Below are positions 1-7,161 of a DNA stretch of 17,385 bases, one piece after another (position 1 is the stretch's first letter; each line of letters opens with the position of its first letter). The stretch spans positions 3,673-21,057 of the forward strand of contig DFDU01000029.1 in the NCBI GenBank assembly GCA_002369325.1. Reading direction: 5' to 3'. The notes under the pieces were generated by a model that made no database searches, was not told the DNA's origin, and worked only from the letters and a program-made list of their open reading frames with translations. The position numbers and the translations under genes were made by a program. The stretch is from Lachnospiraceae bacterium UBA3820 (GTDB lineage: Bacteria; Bacillota; Clostridia; Lachnospirales; Lachnospiraceae).

Positions 1-58
1 TGGCTAGAGCATGCGGTTCATACCCGCAGTGTCGAGGGTTCAAATCCCCCTCCCGCTA
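1..58 (+). tRNA. tRNA-Met (CAT anticodon), 3' part; 5' end outside the window
   Basis: The window opens inside the D-arm. The anticodon stem is TGCGG (12-16)/CCGCA (24-28) around the loop TTCATAC, giving anticodon CAT at 19-21. The T-arm has GAGGG (34-38), loop TTCAAAT and CCCCC (46-50), with one A-C mismatch. The acceptor 3' strand is TCCCGCT (51-57) with discriminator A58. No CCA is encoded, since CTG follows, so CCA would be added afterwards. CAT could also belong to an Ile2 tRNA modified to lysidine, but the overall form looks like elongator Met. The missing 5' half prevents a full check. Confidence 0.9.
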
Positions 59-61
59 CTG

Positions 62-94
62 AAAAGATATCGATTATTCGATATCTTTTTTTTT
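62..94 (+). terminator. Intrinsic terminator after the tRNA
   Basis: A perfect 12-bp stem, AAAAGATATCGA (62-73) with TCGATATCTTTT (78-89), has a 4-nt TTAT loop and runs into a T tract at 86-94. It separates the tRNA transcript from the ispF promoter. Confidence 0.9.
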
Positions 95-148
95 CGATAA
101 AATTAACAAAATGTGCAGACAATAAATTTAATATGAAATAAATAATAA

Positions 149-176
149 TTGATTTGTTTGAATTTAAAGGTATAAT
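149..176 (+). promoter_or_regulatory. Sigma-A-type promoter for ispF and the genes after it
   Basis: A TTGATT -35 (149-154) and a consensus TATAAT -10 (171-176) are separated by 16 nt. Initiation would fall near 183, leaving a leader of about 54 nt before the AAGGAGG ribosome binding site at 225-231. Inferred from consensus match only. Confidence 0.7.
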
Positions 177-236
177 ATCATTTGTAGAGTTGTAAAAGGT
201 ATAAGGTAAAATAAATAGATTATCAAGGAGGACGAT

Positions 237-800
237 ATGAGAATCGGAACCGGTTATGATGTACATAGATTGGTTGAAGGAAGAAAGCTTATATTGGGCG
301 GAGTGGATATTCCTTATGAAAAAGGATTGCTTGGGCATTCCGATGCGGATGTTTTATTGCATGCAATTATGGATGCAATTTTAGGTGCGGCAGCGCTCGG
401 CGATATAGGTAAGCATTTTCCAGATACGGATGAAAAATATAAAGGTGCTGACAGCATGGATTTGTTAAGAGAAGTTGCGCGTATGATTGATGAAAAAAAC
501 ATGCTTGTCGGAAATGTTGATGCAACGATAATTGCACAGGCTCCGAAACTCAGACCATATATCGATAAGATGATTGAAAATATTGCAGATGCGCTTAATA
601 TAGATATAAGTCAGGTAAATGTCAAGGCGACAACGGAAGAGAAACTTGGATTTACGGGGGAAGGACTTGGAATAAGCGCACAGGCGGTATGTATACTTGA
701 AACTGTGAATAACTTTGATTACAGGATGAGTTTTGATGCATCGGAAAATGCAATGCCGGGGTGTGCAGGTTGTAACGTATGTCCGATGCGTGCTGAATAA
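237..800 (+). CDS. ispF: 2-C-methyl-D-erythritol 2,4-cyclodiphosphate synthase with a Cys-containing C-terminal tail
   Basis: IspF converts CDP-methylerythritol 2-phosphate to methylerythritol cyclodiphosphate and CMP in the cytosolic MEP isoprenoid pathway. The N-terminus GTGYDVHR places the metal ligands at D8 and H10, with H42 as the third. GHSDAD (33-38) and the TTEEKLGFTGEGLGI stretch (132-146) are family signatures. The catalytic domain is complete by about residue 157. The protein is 187 residues, whereas IspF is usually about 155-160. The extra ~30 residues end in C176-x2-C179-x2-C182, which is not part of the known fold. The start is fixed by AAGGAGG (225-231), 5 nt upstream. No ispD is adjacent. 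The next gene begins 46 nt downstream with no terminator between, so cotranscription is likely. The core assignment is secure; the tail's role is unknown. Confidence 0.96.
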   Translation: MRIGTGYDVHRLVEGRKLILGGVDIPYEKGLLGHSDADVLLHAIMDAILGAAALGDIGKHFPDTDEKYKGADSMDLLREVARMIDEKNMLVGNVDATIIAQAPKLRPYIDKMIENIADALNIDISQVNVKATTEEKLGFTGEGLGISAQAVCILETVNNFDYRMSFDASENAMPGCAGCNVCPMRAE

Positions 801-846
801 ATAGCTGTTTTGAATTGACATATGTTATGAAGAACGGAGGAGAAGT

Positions 847-2850
847 ATGTTCTGTAAAGATTGTGGAACGAAACTAAGAGAAGGAAGCATTTTTTGTTCA
901 AATTGCGGAGCAAAAGTATATTACGGTGAAAGCAATAAGGAAAATGAAAATCAGAATGTTTTTAAAGAGCCGGATAAGCAGGAAGCAGATAATAAACATG
1001 AAGAGACTGAAGATCAAACGGAAGAATTAAAAGACGGTATGCAACCGGGAAATAAATCGGATGATTATGATCCTTCGCGTGACAGTGCTTTTGCATCTGA
1101 GGACGGCGAAGATACACAACAGGATAGTGCGTTTGTTCAGCCGTATGGTATGAATAATTATCCAACTCAAAATAATACTTTTAATCAAACGTATGGCATG
1201 TATCCGCAGCAACAGGGGAATATGCCTCCGTATGGTATGTACCAGCAGCAACAGGATAATATGCCTCCGTATGGTGTATATCCTCAATCACAGGATTACA
1301 ATCCGGAAGATGAAGATTTGGGTGACGAACCGGAGAATAAATCGCATAAAGGTTTGATAATTGCATTATCAATTATCAGTTTGCTTATAATAATTGCAGC
1401 TTTGGTTGTTATTTTTGTTTTTGTCCTGCCTAAGAAAGAAAAGGATGAAAATACGGCAAATAATGATAACACAAATACGAAAACGGCAGTGGCGACCGAG
1501 GATGATAACAAGACAACCGCGGCAACAACTGAGGCGCAGCCTGATACGTCTTATGATGGTTTAAAAAACGCGATAGCAAATTTGAAGCCTGTTACAATTA
1601 AATTCGTTTCATCCGATGTTTCGGATTATCCGAATGTTAAGACATATTTTACAATTGAGGATTCTGAAGGAAATTCTGTTATGCTTTCTTCACCTAATGT
1701 AGCCATTAAAGAAACAATCGCAAACGGAAGTGAGATAGAGCGTGAGATAAAATCTTTTGAAAAGCTTGAAGGAAGAGAAGGCATAAGTATTGAGCTTGTT
1801 GCCGATAAGTCCGGAAGTATGGAATCGGATCTTCCTACCATGCAAAATATAATGAGTCAGTTTATAAATGCTCTTGATTATGCATCGGGTGATATGGTTG
1901 AGCTTATCGCTTTTGATTCTTATGTTATGTATATGTGTACCTATACTCAGGATACAAGTCTTTTGAATAATGGTATAAATAATATGACAACCTATGGTGA
2001 AACAGCGCTTTATGATGCGCTTTACGAAGCTGTAAGAAATGCCGGATGTAAGGAGGGTGCAAGATGTGTTATTGCATTTACCGACGGTGAGGATAATTGC
2101 AGTGTTCATACGGCAGAGGAAGTTATTAGTCTTGCGAATTCATTATCGGTTCCGATTTTCATAATAGGAACATATAGCGGGGATTATTCGATGTACTCTG
2201 ATATTACAGGCCGCACCGGAGGAATGTACTGGGATATAGATTCTGTATCGGATATGTCAACTATACTTGATTCGATTTATCAAAGAGAGAAAAACATGTA
2301 TTGTCTTGAATATGTATCGGATGCATCGGCGGATGCCTATGCAGAGAGAAATATCTCATGTGTTGTTGCCGACAATACATATGGCTCTGTAATTGATACT
2401 ATATTTACCGCTGTTCAGACTCTTGAAAAGGAAAAACACGAATCCAGATATGAGCTTATAGTTGAGGACATTTCCTGGAGTGAGGCAAATGAAGCATGTC
2501 TTAAGAAAGGCGGACATCTTATTACCATTACTTCTCAGGAGGAAATGGATCAGGCAATTGCCCTTGCTGAAGGTGCCGGACTCAGATTTGTTTGGATGGG
2601 TGGATATACATCCATAAGAAATGATGTGGCATACGGTCATTGGATTACGGGTGAGCCGTTTGAATTCCAGCCTTGGTACCCGGGTGAGCCTTCAAGAACC
2701 GATGAAGACGGAGCGGATGAAATGTATCTTATGCTTTGGCAGGTCAATGATGAGTGGTCATGGAACGATCAAAGAAATGATCCTGTAGGAGAAACGGGAC
2801 TTGAATATTTTAAGGGAAAGACCGGTTACATATGCGAATATGAGGACTAA
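847..2850 (+). CDS. Membrane-anchored zinc-ribbon / vWA / C-type lectin-like domain protein
   Basis: 667 residues. An N-terminal zinc ribbon has C3-x2-C6 and C17-x2-C20. Next comes an acidic, then Tyr/Pro/Gln/Met-rich low-complexity segment (about 35-165) with 13-residue repeats. A single transmembrane helix spans about 169-195 and is followed by KK, then a Thr/Asn-rich linker (about 197-235). A von Willebrand A domain (about 312-480) has the MIDAS motif D320-K-S322-G-S324, a candidate Thr386 in GET and D413 in FTDGED. The C-terminus (about 534-667) resembles a C-type lectin fold: a WSEANEAC start, VWMGGY in the WIGL position, a GEP motif, WSWND and a final GYICEYE, with C551 and C663 as the likely disulfide. 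By inference the zinc ribbon is cytoplasmic and the vWA and lectin parts face outward. GGAGGAG (836-842) precedes the ATG. Ligand and partners are unknown. Confidence 0.85.
   Translation: MFCKDCGTKLREGSIFCSNCGAKVYYGESNKENENQNVFKEPDKQEADNKHEETEDQTEELKDGMQPGNKSDDYDPSRDSAFASEDGEDTQQDSAFVQPYGMNNYPTQNNTFNQTYGMYPQQQGNMPPYGMYQQQQDNMPPYGVYPQSQDYNPEDEDLGDEPENKSHKGLIIALSIISLLIIIAALVVIFVFVLPKKEKDENTANNDNTNTKTAVATEDDNKTTAATTEAQPDTSYDGLKNAIANLKPVTIKFVSSDVSDYPNVKTYFTIEDSEGNSVMLSSPNVAIKETIANGSEIEREIKSFEKLEGREGISIELVADKSGSMESDLPTMQNIMSQFINALDYASGDMVELIAFDSYVMYMCTYTQDTSLLNNGINNMTTYGETALYDALYEAVRNAGCKEGARCVIAFTDGEDNCSVHTAEEVISLANSLSVPIFIIGTYSGDYSMYSDITGRTGGMYWDIDSVSDMSTILDSIYQREKNMYCLEYVSDASADAYAERNISCVVADNTYGSVIDTIFTAVQTLEKEKHESRYELIVEDISWSEANEACLKKGGHLITITSQEEMDQAIALAEGAGLRFVWMGGYTSIRNDVAYGHWITGEPFEFQPWYPGEPSRTDEDGADEMYLMLWQVNDEWSWNDQRNDPVGETGLEYFKGKTGYICEYED
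1192..1296 (+). repeat. 39-bp in-frame tandem repeat (13-residue YGMYPQQQ.NMPP unit)
   Basis: Two full 39-bp units (1192-1230 and 1231-1269) and a diverged partial third (from 1270) encode YGMYPQQQGNMPP, YGMYQQQQDNMPP and YGVYPQSQD. They lie in the predicted cytoplasmic low-complexity linker between the zinc ribbon and the membrane helix. Looser versions (YGMNNYPTQNN) precede them. Confidence 0.85.
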
Positions 2851-2902
2851 AGGAGTAATTATTTTTCTGGACAAATTCAATTAATTTACTTGGAGGACAT
2901 AA

Positions 2903-4231
2903 ATGTCGGGGAGAAAAAATAAAAAAAAGACTATAAGATTTTTAACCGGAGTAATTATATTTGACGTCATTGCAATAATTGCCATAGCATTGGCTTTTGT
3001 GATATTCATTAAGCCTGACAAAAAGGACAAGAAAAAAAATACGGGAAATGATACTGCATTTGAAACGGTTGAGGATAACGGCTTAACCGAATATGATACA
3101 AGTCAAACGGCTTTTGATAACACGGATATAACTTCCGAAGTGCCAAACACGGAAAATACAGATCCTGCACAAAGCTATGCAGATGAGATGCTTGCCAAAA
3201 TGAGTCTGCATGAAAAGGTTTGTCAAATGTTTATTATTACACCTGAGGCCGCAACAGGTTATGCGGTTGTAACGGAGGCCGGAGAAAAATCAAAACAGGC
3301 AATTATGGATTATCCTGTTGCCGGATATATATATTTTGCTCAGAATCTTTCAAATACGGAGCAGACAAAAACCATGCTGACAAATGTAAAACAATACGGT
3401 ATGGAGGCAAACGGAATACCTTTCTTTACATCGGTTGATGAAGAAGGCGGAGATGTGGCAAGATGTGCGGACAATCTTGGAACCACAAGCTTTAATTCCA
3501 TGTACAGTTATCGCGAACAGGGTGAAGAAACGGCATATAATAATGCATATACAATAGCTTCGGACATATCAAATCTTGGTTTTAATCTTGATTTTGCACC
3601 TGTTGCGGATACCTGGTCAAACAGTGCCAATACCGTTATCGGAACAAGGGCTTACAGTACGGATTATGAAGAGGCCGCAAGGCTTGTTGCCTCAGCTACA
3701 CGTGGATTTAACGCGGGTGGAGTAGTAAGCTGTATAAAGCATTTTCCGGGTCATGGAGATACAAATGAAGACAGTCATAGAAGTGCAGCATATATTCATA
3801 AGCCTCTTTCGGATTTGATGAATGAGGATTATCTCCCTTTTAAGGCGGGAATTGAGGCGGATACCGGTATGATTATGATTGGACATCTTTATCTGTCGGA
3901 TGCAGATATAAGTTCCGGGGAAGACAGCCTTCCGGCTTCATTAAGCTATAAGGTAGTAACCGGAGAGTTAAGGGATAAGCTCGGATATAACGGGGTGGTA
4001 ATAACCGACTCAATGGCTATGGGTGCCATAGTAAATTATTATTCAAGCGGCGAAGCAGCAAAGCTTGCGGTTAAGGCCGGTGTAGATATTATTTTGATGC
4101 CGGAGGATTTTGAGGCTGCAGTGGAAGCACTTGAATCTGCCGTGCAAACAGGTGAAATATCGGAAGAAAGAATAAATGAAAGTGTCAGAAGAATATTGGT
4201 TCTTAAATATAACAGACTTGTGGCACAATAA
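2903..4231 (+). CDS. nagZ: Membrane-anchored GH3 beta-N-acetylhexosaminidase (NagZ-like)
   Basis: 442 residues. A basic N-terminus (SGRKNKKK) and one hydrophobic helix (about 12-36) act as a signal anchor. An acidic, Thr-rich linker (about 45-90) precedes a glycoside hydrolase family 3 N-domain (about 91-442). The family signature KHFPGHGDT-x2-DSH lies at 279-292, where D290/H292 match the Asp-His dyad of Bacillus NagZ. D369 in VVITDSMAMGAI is the expected nucleophile. There is no C-terminal GH3-C domain, consistent with the single-domain NagZ type. Such enzymes remove N-acetylglucosamine from wall fragments; here the anchor suggests it acts outside the membrane. TGGAGGA (2891-2897) precedes ATG 2903. 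It lies 52 nt after the vWA-lectin gene, probably in the same transcript. Exact substrate is inferred. Confidence 0.9.
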   Translation: MSGRKNKKKTIRFLTGVIIFDVIAIIAIALAFVIFIKPDKKDKKKNTGNDTAFETVEDNGLTEYDTSQTAFDNTDITSEVPNTENTDPAQSYADEMLAKMSLHEKVCQMFIITPEAATGYAVVTEAGEKSKQAIMDYPVAGYIYFAQNLSNTEQTKTMLTNVKQYGMEANGIPFFTSVDEEGGDVARCADNLGTTSFNSMYSYREQGEETAYNNAYTIASDISNLGFNLDFAPVADTWSNSANTVIGTRAYSTDYEEAARLVASATRGFNAGGVVSCIKHFPGHGDTNEDSHRSAAYIHKPLSDLMNEDYLPFKAGIEADTGMIMIGHLYLSDADISSGEDSLPASLSYKVVTGELRDKLGYNGVVITDSMAMGAIVNYYSSGEAAKLAVKAGVDIILMPEDFEAAVEALESAVQTGEISEERINESVRRILVLKYNRLVAQ

Positions 4232-4274
4232 ATTCGACAGCTTTTTTATTTTTATGTTTGTATTTTTGACTTTG

Positions 4275-4285
4275 TGTGTTATAAT
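4275..4285 (+). promoter_or_regulatory. Extended -10 promoter for nfnAB
   Basis: TGTGTTATAAT gives a consensus TATAAT (4280-4285) with an upstream TGn extension (4277-4279). No good -35 sits 16-18 nt upstream, which is tolerable for an extended -10 promoter. Transcription would begin near 4291-4293. The same 11 bases recur at 14265-14275. Confidence 0.65.
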
Positions 4286-4288
4286 GAG

Positions 4289-4325
4289 CGATGGTGAGCC
4301 TGTTTATGAATGAATACAGGCATCG
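4289..4325 (+). promoter_or_regulatory. Imperfect inverted repeat in the nfnA leader
   Basis: CCTGT (4299-4303) pairs with ACAGG (4316-4320). An outer CGATG (4289-4293) pairs with CATCG (4321-4325), leaving a 5-nt GTGAG bulge on the left. It starts at or just before the inferred transcription start, so it could be a leader hairpin or an operator. No known riboswitch is recognised. Confidence 0.4.
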
Positions 4326-4364
4326 TAATATAAAAAGGATTATTTTTGAATGGAGGATACCCCG

Positions 4365-5186
4365 GTGTATAAGATTGTAAAAAAAGAGGTTTTAAATCAG
4401 GCAGTTATCCTGATGGATGTTGAAGCCCCTTATGTTTCCGCACGTTGCGAGGCAGGGCAGTTTGTTATTGTAAGATTAGGTGAGGACGGAGAAAGAATTC
4501 CGCTTACAATAGCAGATTTTGACAGAGAGAAGAATACTGTTACTATAGTGTTCCAGACAGTAGGCTATTCAACAAAGCAGATGGGTAAGCTTGAGGTAGG
4601 AGATGGATTCGACGATTTTGTCGGACCGCTTGGAAAACCGGCTCCGTTTGAAAAATGGGACAGAGTAGTGGGAATAGCCGGCGGTGTCGGTGCTGCACCT
4701 TTATATCCGCAGCTTAAGAAGCTTTCCGAGCAGGGCGTGCGTTGCGATGTTATTATAGGTGGTCGTTCGGCTGAGTTTGTTATTCTTGCGGAGAAATTCA
4801 AAGAATTCTGCGAGAATGTATATATTATGACCGATGATGGTTCACTCGGAGAAAAAGGCTTCGGTGTTGATAAATTAAAAGAGCTTGTTGCAAACGGCGA
4901 AAAGTATGATCATGCCATAGCAATCGGACCACTCATTATGATGAAGTTCGTTGTGCTTGCAACAAAGGAAATGAATCTTCCGACAGCAGTTTCTCTTAAT
5001 CCGATTATGATTGACGGAACGGGTATGTGCGGCGGTTGTCGTGTTACCGTAGGCGGAGAAACCAAGTTCGCTTGTGTTGATGGACCTGATTTTGACGGAT
5101 TTTTGGTTGACTTTGACGAATGTATGAAGAGACAGACTTTCTTTAAAGAAGAAGAACACGAATGTATGATGAAGATGGGAGAGTAA
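4365..5186 (+). CDS. nfnA: NADH-dependent ferredoxin:NADP+ oxidoreductase, small (FAD, [2Fe-2S]) subunit
   Basis: NfnA works with NfnB in the cytosol to reduce NADP+ with NADH and reduced ferredoxin by flavin-based bifurcation. From the chosen start the protein has 273 residues, close to the family length. It shows an FAD-binding RIPLTIADFD (44-53), an NAD-binding GIAGGVGAAPLYP (103-115), and a C-terminal [2Fe-2S] site with C222, C225 and C237. Only three Cys are present. NfnA proteins use an Asp as fourth ligand, and D217 just before the Cys motif is a candidate. Start choice: an in-frame ATG at 4350 has no good ribosome binding site, and its own bases form TGGAGGA (4351-4357), ideally 7 nt before GTG 4365. 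Starting there gives MYKIVKKEVLN, the usual family beginning. nfnB follows after 4 nt. PyrK-like proteins are the nearest alternative, but the partner argues against that. Confidence 0.9.
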   Translation: MYKIVKKEVLNQAVILMDVEAPYVSARCEAGQFVIVRLGEDGERIPLTIADFDREKNTVTIVFQTVGYSTKQMGKLEVGDGFDDFVGPLGKPAPFEKWDRVVGIAGGVGAAPLYPQLKKLSEQGVRCDVIIGGRSAEFVILAEKFKEFCENVYIMTDDGSLGEKGFGVDKLKELVANGEKYDHAIAIGPLIMMKFVVLATKEMNLPTAVSLNPIMIDGTGMCGGCRVTVGGETKFACVDGPDFDGFLVDFDECMKRQTFFKEEEHECMMKMGE

Positions 5187-5190
5187 TACG

Positions 5191-6579
5191 ATGCCGAATA
5201 TGAGTTTAACAAAGGTTCCGATGCCTCAGCAGGAGCCTGATGTAAGAAATAAAAATTTTGAAGAGGTTGCTACCGGATATACTGCCGAGATGGCAATTGA
5301 GGAAGCAACAAGATGTCTTAACTGTAAGCATAAGCCATGTGTTACGGGATGTCCTGTAAATGTTCCTATTCCTGATTTTATCGAGCATGTTGCTGCAGGA
5401 GAATTTGAAAAGGCTTATGAAGTTATTACCAGTGAAAATGCGCTTCCCGCAATTTGCGGACGTGTATGTCCACAGGAAAACCAGTGTGAAGGAAAGTGCG
5501 TAAGAGGTATAAAGGGTGAAGCCGTATCTATCGGACGTCTTGAGAGATTTGTTGCGGATTATCATATGGCTAACGGTTTAAAGAAAAACCCTGATATCGA
5601 AAAGAACGGCATCAAGGTAGCTGTTGTAGGCTCCGGTCCTGCAGGTATAACATGTGCGGGCGAGCTTGCAAAGAAGGGCTATGATGTTACTATCTTTGAA
5701 GCATTACATAAAGCAGGCGGCGTTTTAAGCTATGGTATTCCGGAGTTTAGACTTCCTAAGTCACTTGTTGCAAAAGAGCTTGAAAATGTAACCGACCTCG
5801 GTGTTGATTTGGAAACCAATGTTGTTGTTGGACGTTCGATAACAGTAGATGATTTATTTGAAAAGGGATATCAGGCAGTTTTCCTCGGAACAGGTGCCGG
5901 ACTTCCGAATTTCTTAAGAATACCGGGAGAAAACCTCCTCGGAGTTTATTCTGCAAATGAGTTCCTTACAAGAGTTAATCTTATGAAGGGTTATAAAAAG
6001 GGCGAGGTTCCTACTCCTGTTAAGGTTGGTAAAAAGGTTGCCGTTGTCGGTGCCGGAAACGTTGCAATGGATGCAGCCAGAACCGCAAAGAGACTTGGTG
6101 CAGAAGAAGTCTATATAATTTACAGAAGAAGTGAAGAAGAAATTCCTGCAAGAGCAGAAGAGGTTGAGCATGCTAAGGAAGAGGGAATAATCTTTAAGCT
6201 TCTTAATAATCCATGCAAGATTCACGGAGAAGACGGCTGGGTTAAGGGTATTGAGGTAATCAAGCAGCAGCTTGGTGAGCCTGATGCATCAGGAAGAAGA
6301 AGACCTGAACCGATTGAAGGTTCAAATTATATAATAGATGTCGAGACAGTTGTTATAGCTATCGGACAGTCACCTAATCCGCTTATCAGACAGACTACGG
6401 AAGGTCTTGAAACCCAGAAGTGGGGTGGAATCATTGTAAATGAGGAAACTAACGAGAGTACAAGAGAGCATGTATATGCCGGCGGTGATGCTGTTACGGG
6501 AGCGGCAACCGTTATACTTGCAATGGGTGCAGGAAAGAAGGCCGCAAAGGCAATTGATGAATCCTTTAAGAATAACTAA
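5191..6579 (+). CDS. nfnB: NADH-dependent ferredoxin:NADP+ oxidoreductase, large subunit (GltA/glutamate-synthase-small-subunit-like)
   Basis: 462 residues, the usual size for NfnB. The N-terminal ferredoxin-like region has eight Cys for two [4Fe-4S] clusters: C42, C45, C50, C54 and C89, C93, C99, C103. A first dinucleotide-binding motif AVVGSGPAG (144-152) binds the bifurcating FAD. A second, VAVVGAGNVAMDAART (283-298), binds NADP(H). AGGDAVTGAATVI (430-442) is the C-terminal flavoprotein signature. Annotation pipelines often call this family NADPH-dependent glutamate synthase GltA. No large glutamate synthase subunit is nearby and nfnA lies 4 nt upstream, so the Nfn role is preferred. GGGAGAG near the end of nfnA serves as ribosome binding site. 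Confidence 0.92.
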   Translation: MPNMSLTKVPMPQQEPDVRNKNFEEVATGYTAEMAIEEATRCLNCKHKPCVTGCPVNVPIPDFIEHVAAGEFEKAYEVITSENALPAICGRVCPQENQCEGKCVRGIKGEAVSIGRLERFVADYHMANGLKKNPDIEKNGIKVAVVGSGPAGITCAGELAKKGYDVTIFEALHKAGGVLSYGIPEFRLPKSLVAKELENVTDLGVDLETNVVVGRSITVDDLFEKGYQAVFLGTGAGLPNFLRIPGENLLGVYSANEFLTRVNLMKGYKKGEVPTPVKVGKKVAVVGAGNVAMDAARTAKRLGAEEVYIIYRRSEEEIPARAEEVEHAKEEGIIFKLLNNPCKIHGEDGWVKGIEVIKQQLGEPDASGRRRPEPIEGSNYIIDVETVVIAIGQSPNPLIRQTTEGLETQKWGGIIVNEETNESTREHVYAGGDAVTGAATVILAMGAGKKAAKAIDESFKNN

Positions 6580-6594
6580 GGACGGTTTGAAAAA

Positions 6595-7104
6595 ATGGAT
6601 AATTATACCGAGCAGATAATAAATGCCAAGCCGGGCGCCAAGCAATTCCTTCTTTTTGCGGCAACTGTTATTCTTACTGCATTCGGAGTTGTGGCAGCGT
6701 TATTTATAAGCTTCAGCACAGGTGCTATATGCGTAATACTCGGAGGAATAGGTATTTATTTTGCAAAGCTTAATATGTCATTTGAATATGAGTATATATT
6801 TACCAACGGTGATTTTGAAATCGCAAAGATAATTGCAAAATCAACCAGAAAAAATGTATGTGAAATACATGACGGAGATATAAAAAGAATACTTCCGTTT
6901 AATTCGGACAAGTTTCAAAATGAGCTTTCCGTAAATGCAGATTTGACCGTGAAGGATTTTTCTTCGGGGGTCGAATCAAAAGCAGATGACTGCTTTGCAT
7001 TTATCTTAAACAATAACGGTAAGGATTTGGCTGTTATACTTGAGTTGAGTGACAAAAATAAGGATTATCTGAAATTGGTTTATAAAAACAAAGTTGAATT
7101 ATAG
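6595..7104 (+). CDS. Small two-helix membrane protein of unknown function (DUF6106-like)
   Basis: 169 residues. A short polar N-terminus is followed by two adjacent hydrophobic helices (about 17-40 and 42-60) forming a hairpin. A soluble domain of about 105 residues follows, with alternating polar/hydrophobic strands. Both ends of the soluble part would be cytoplasmic if the hairpin spans twice. Layout and length resemble a family I remember as DUF6106 in Lachnospiraceae; this is recall, not a search. It begins 15 nt after nfnB stops, with AAGGA (6578-6582) overlapping the nfnB end and about 12 nt before ATG, so it belongs to the nfn transcript. No catalytic motif is visible. Confidence 0.8.
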   Translation: MDNYTEQIINAKPGAKQFLLFAATVILTAFGVVAALFISFSTGAICVILGGIGIYFAKLNMSFEYEYIFTNGDFEIAKIIAKSTRKNVCEIHDGDIKRILPFNSDKFQNELSVNADLTVKDFSSGVESKADDCFAFILNNNGKDLAVILELSDKNKDYLKLVYKNKVEL

Positions 7105-7114
7105 TATAAAAATT

Positions 7115-7146
7115 ACCCTGCTAAGAAAACACTTAGCAGGGTTTTT
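7115..7146 (+). terminator. Intrinsic terminator, possibly bidirectional, between convergent genes
   Basis: A perfect 11-bp stem, ACCCTGCTAAG (7115-7125) with CTTAGCAGGGT (7132-7142), has a 6-nt loop and a T run at 7142-7146 on the plus strand. On the minus strand a T-rich stretch follows after two bases, so the hairpin may also end the surface-protein transcript, whose stop codon is at 7162-7164. Confidence 0.88.
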
Positions 7147-7161
7147 GGTTAATTACTGTTT

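Noticed and set aside
815..820. A consensus TTGACA before the vWA-lectin gene
   Set aside because: No -10-like hexamer lies 15-19 nt downstream; that position is occupied by the ribosome binding site. It is probably chance.
2449..2850. Lectin-like domain as the target of a diversity-generating retroelement
   Set aside because: No reverse transcriptase, template repeat or accessory gene is in the window, and no near-identical second copy of the region was seen.
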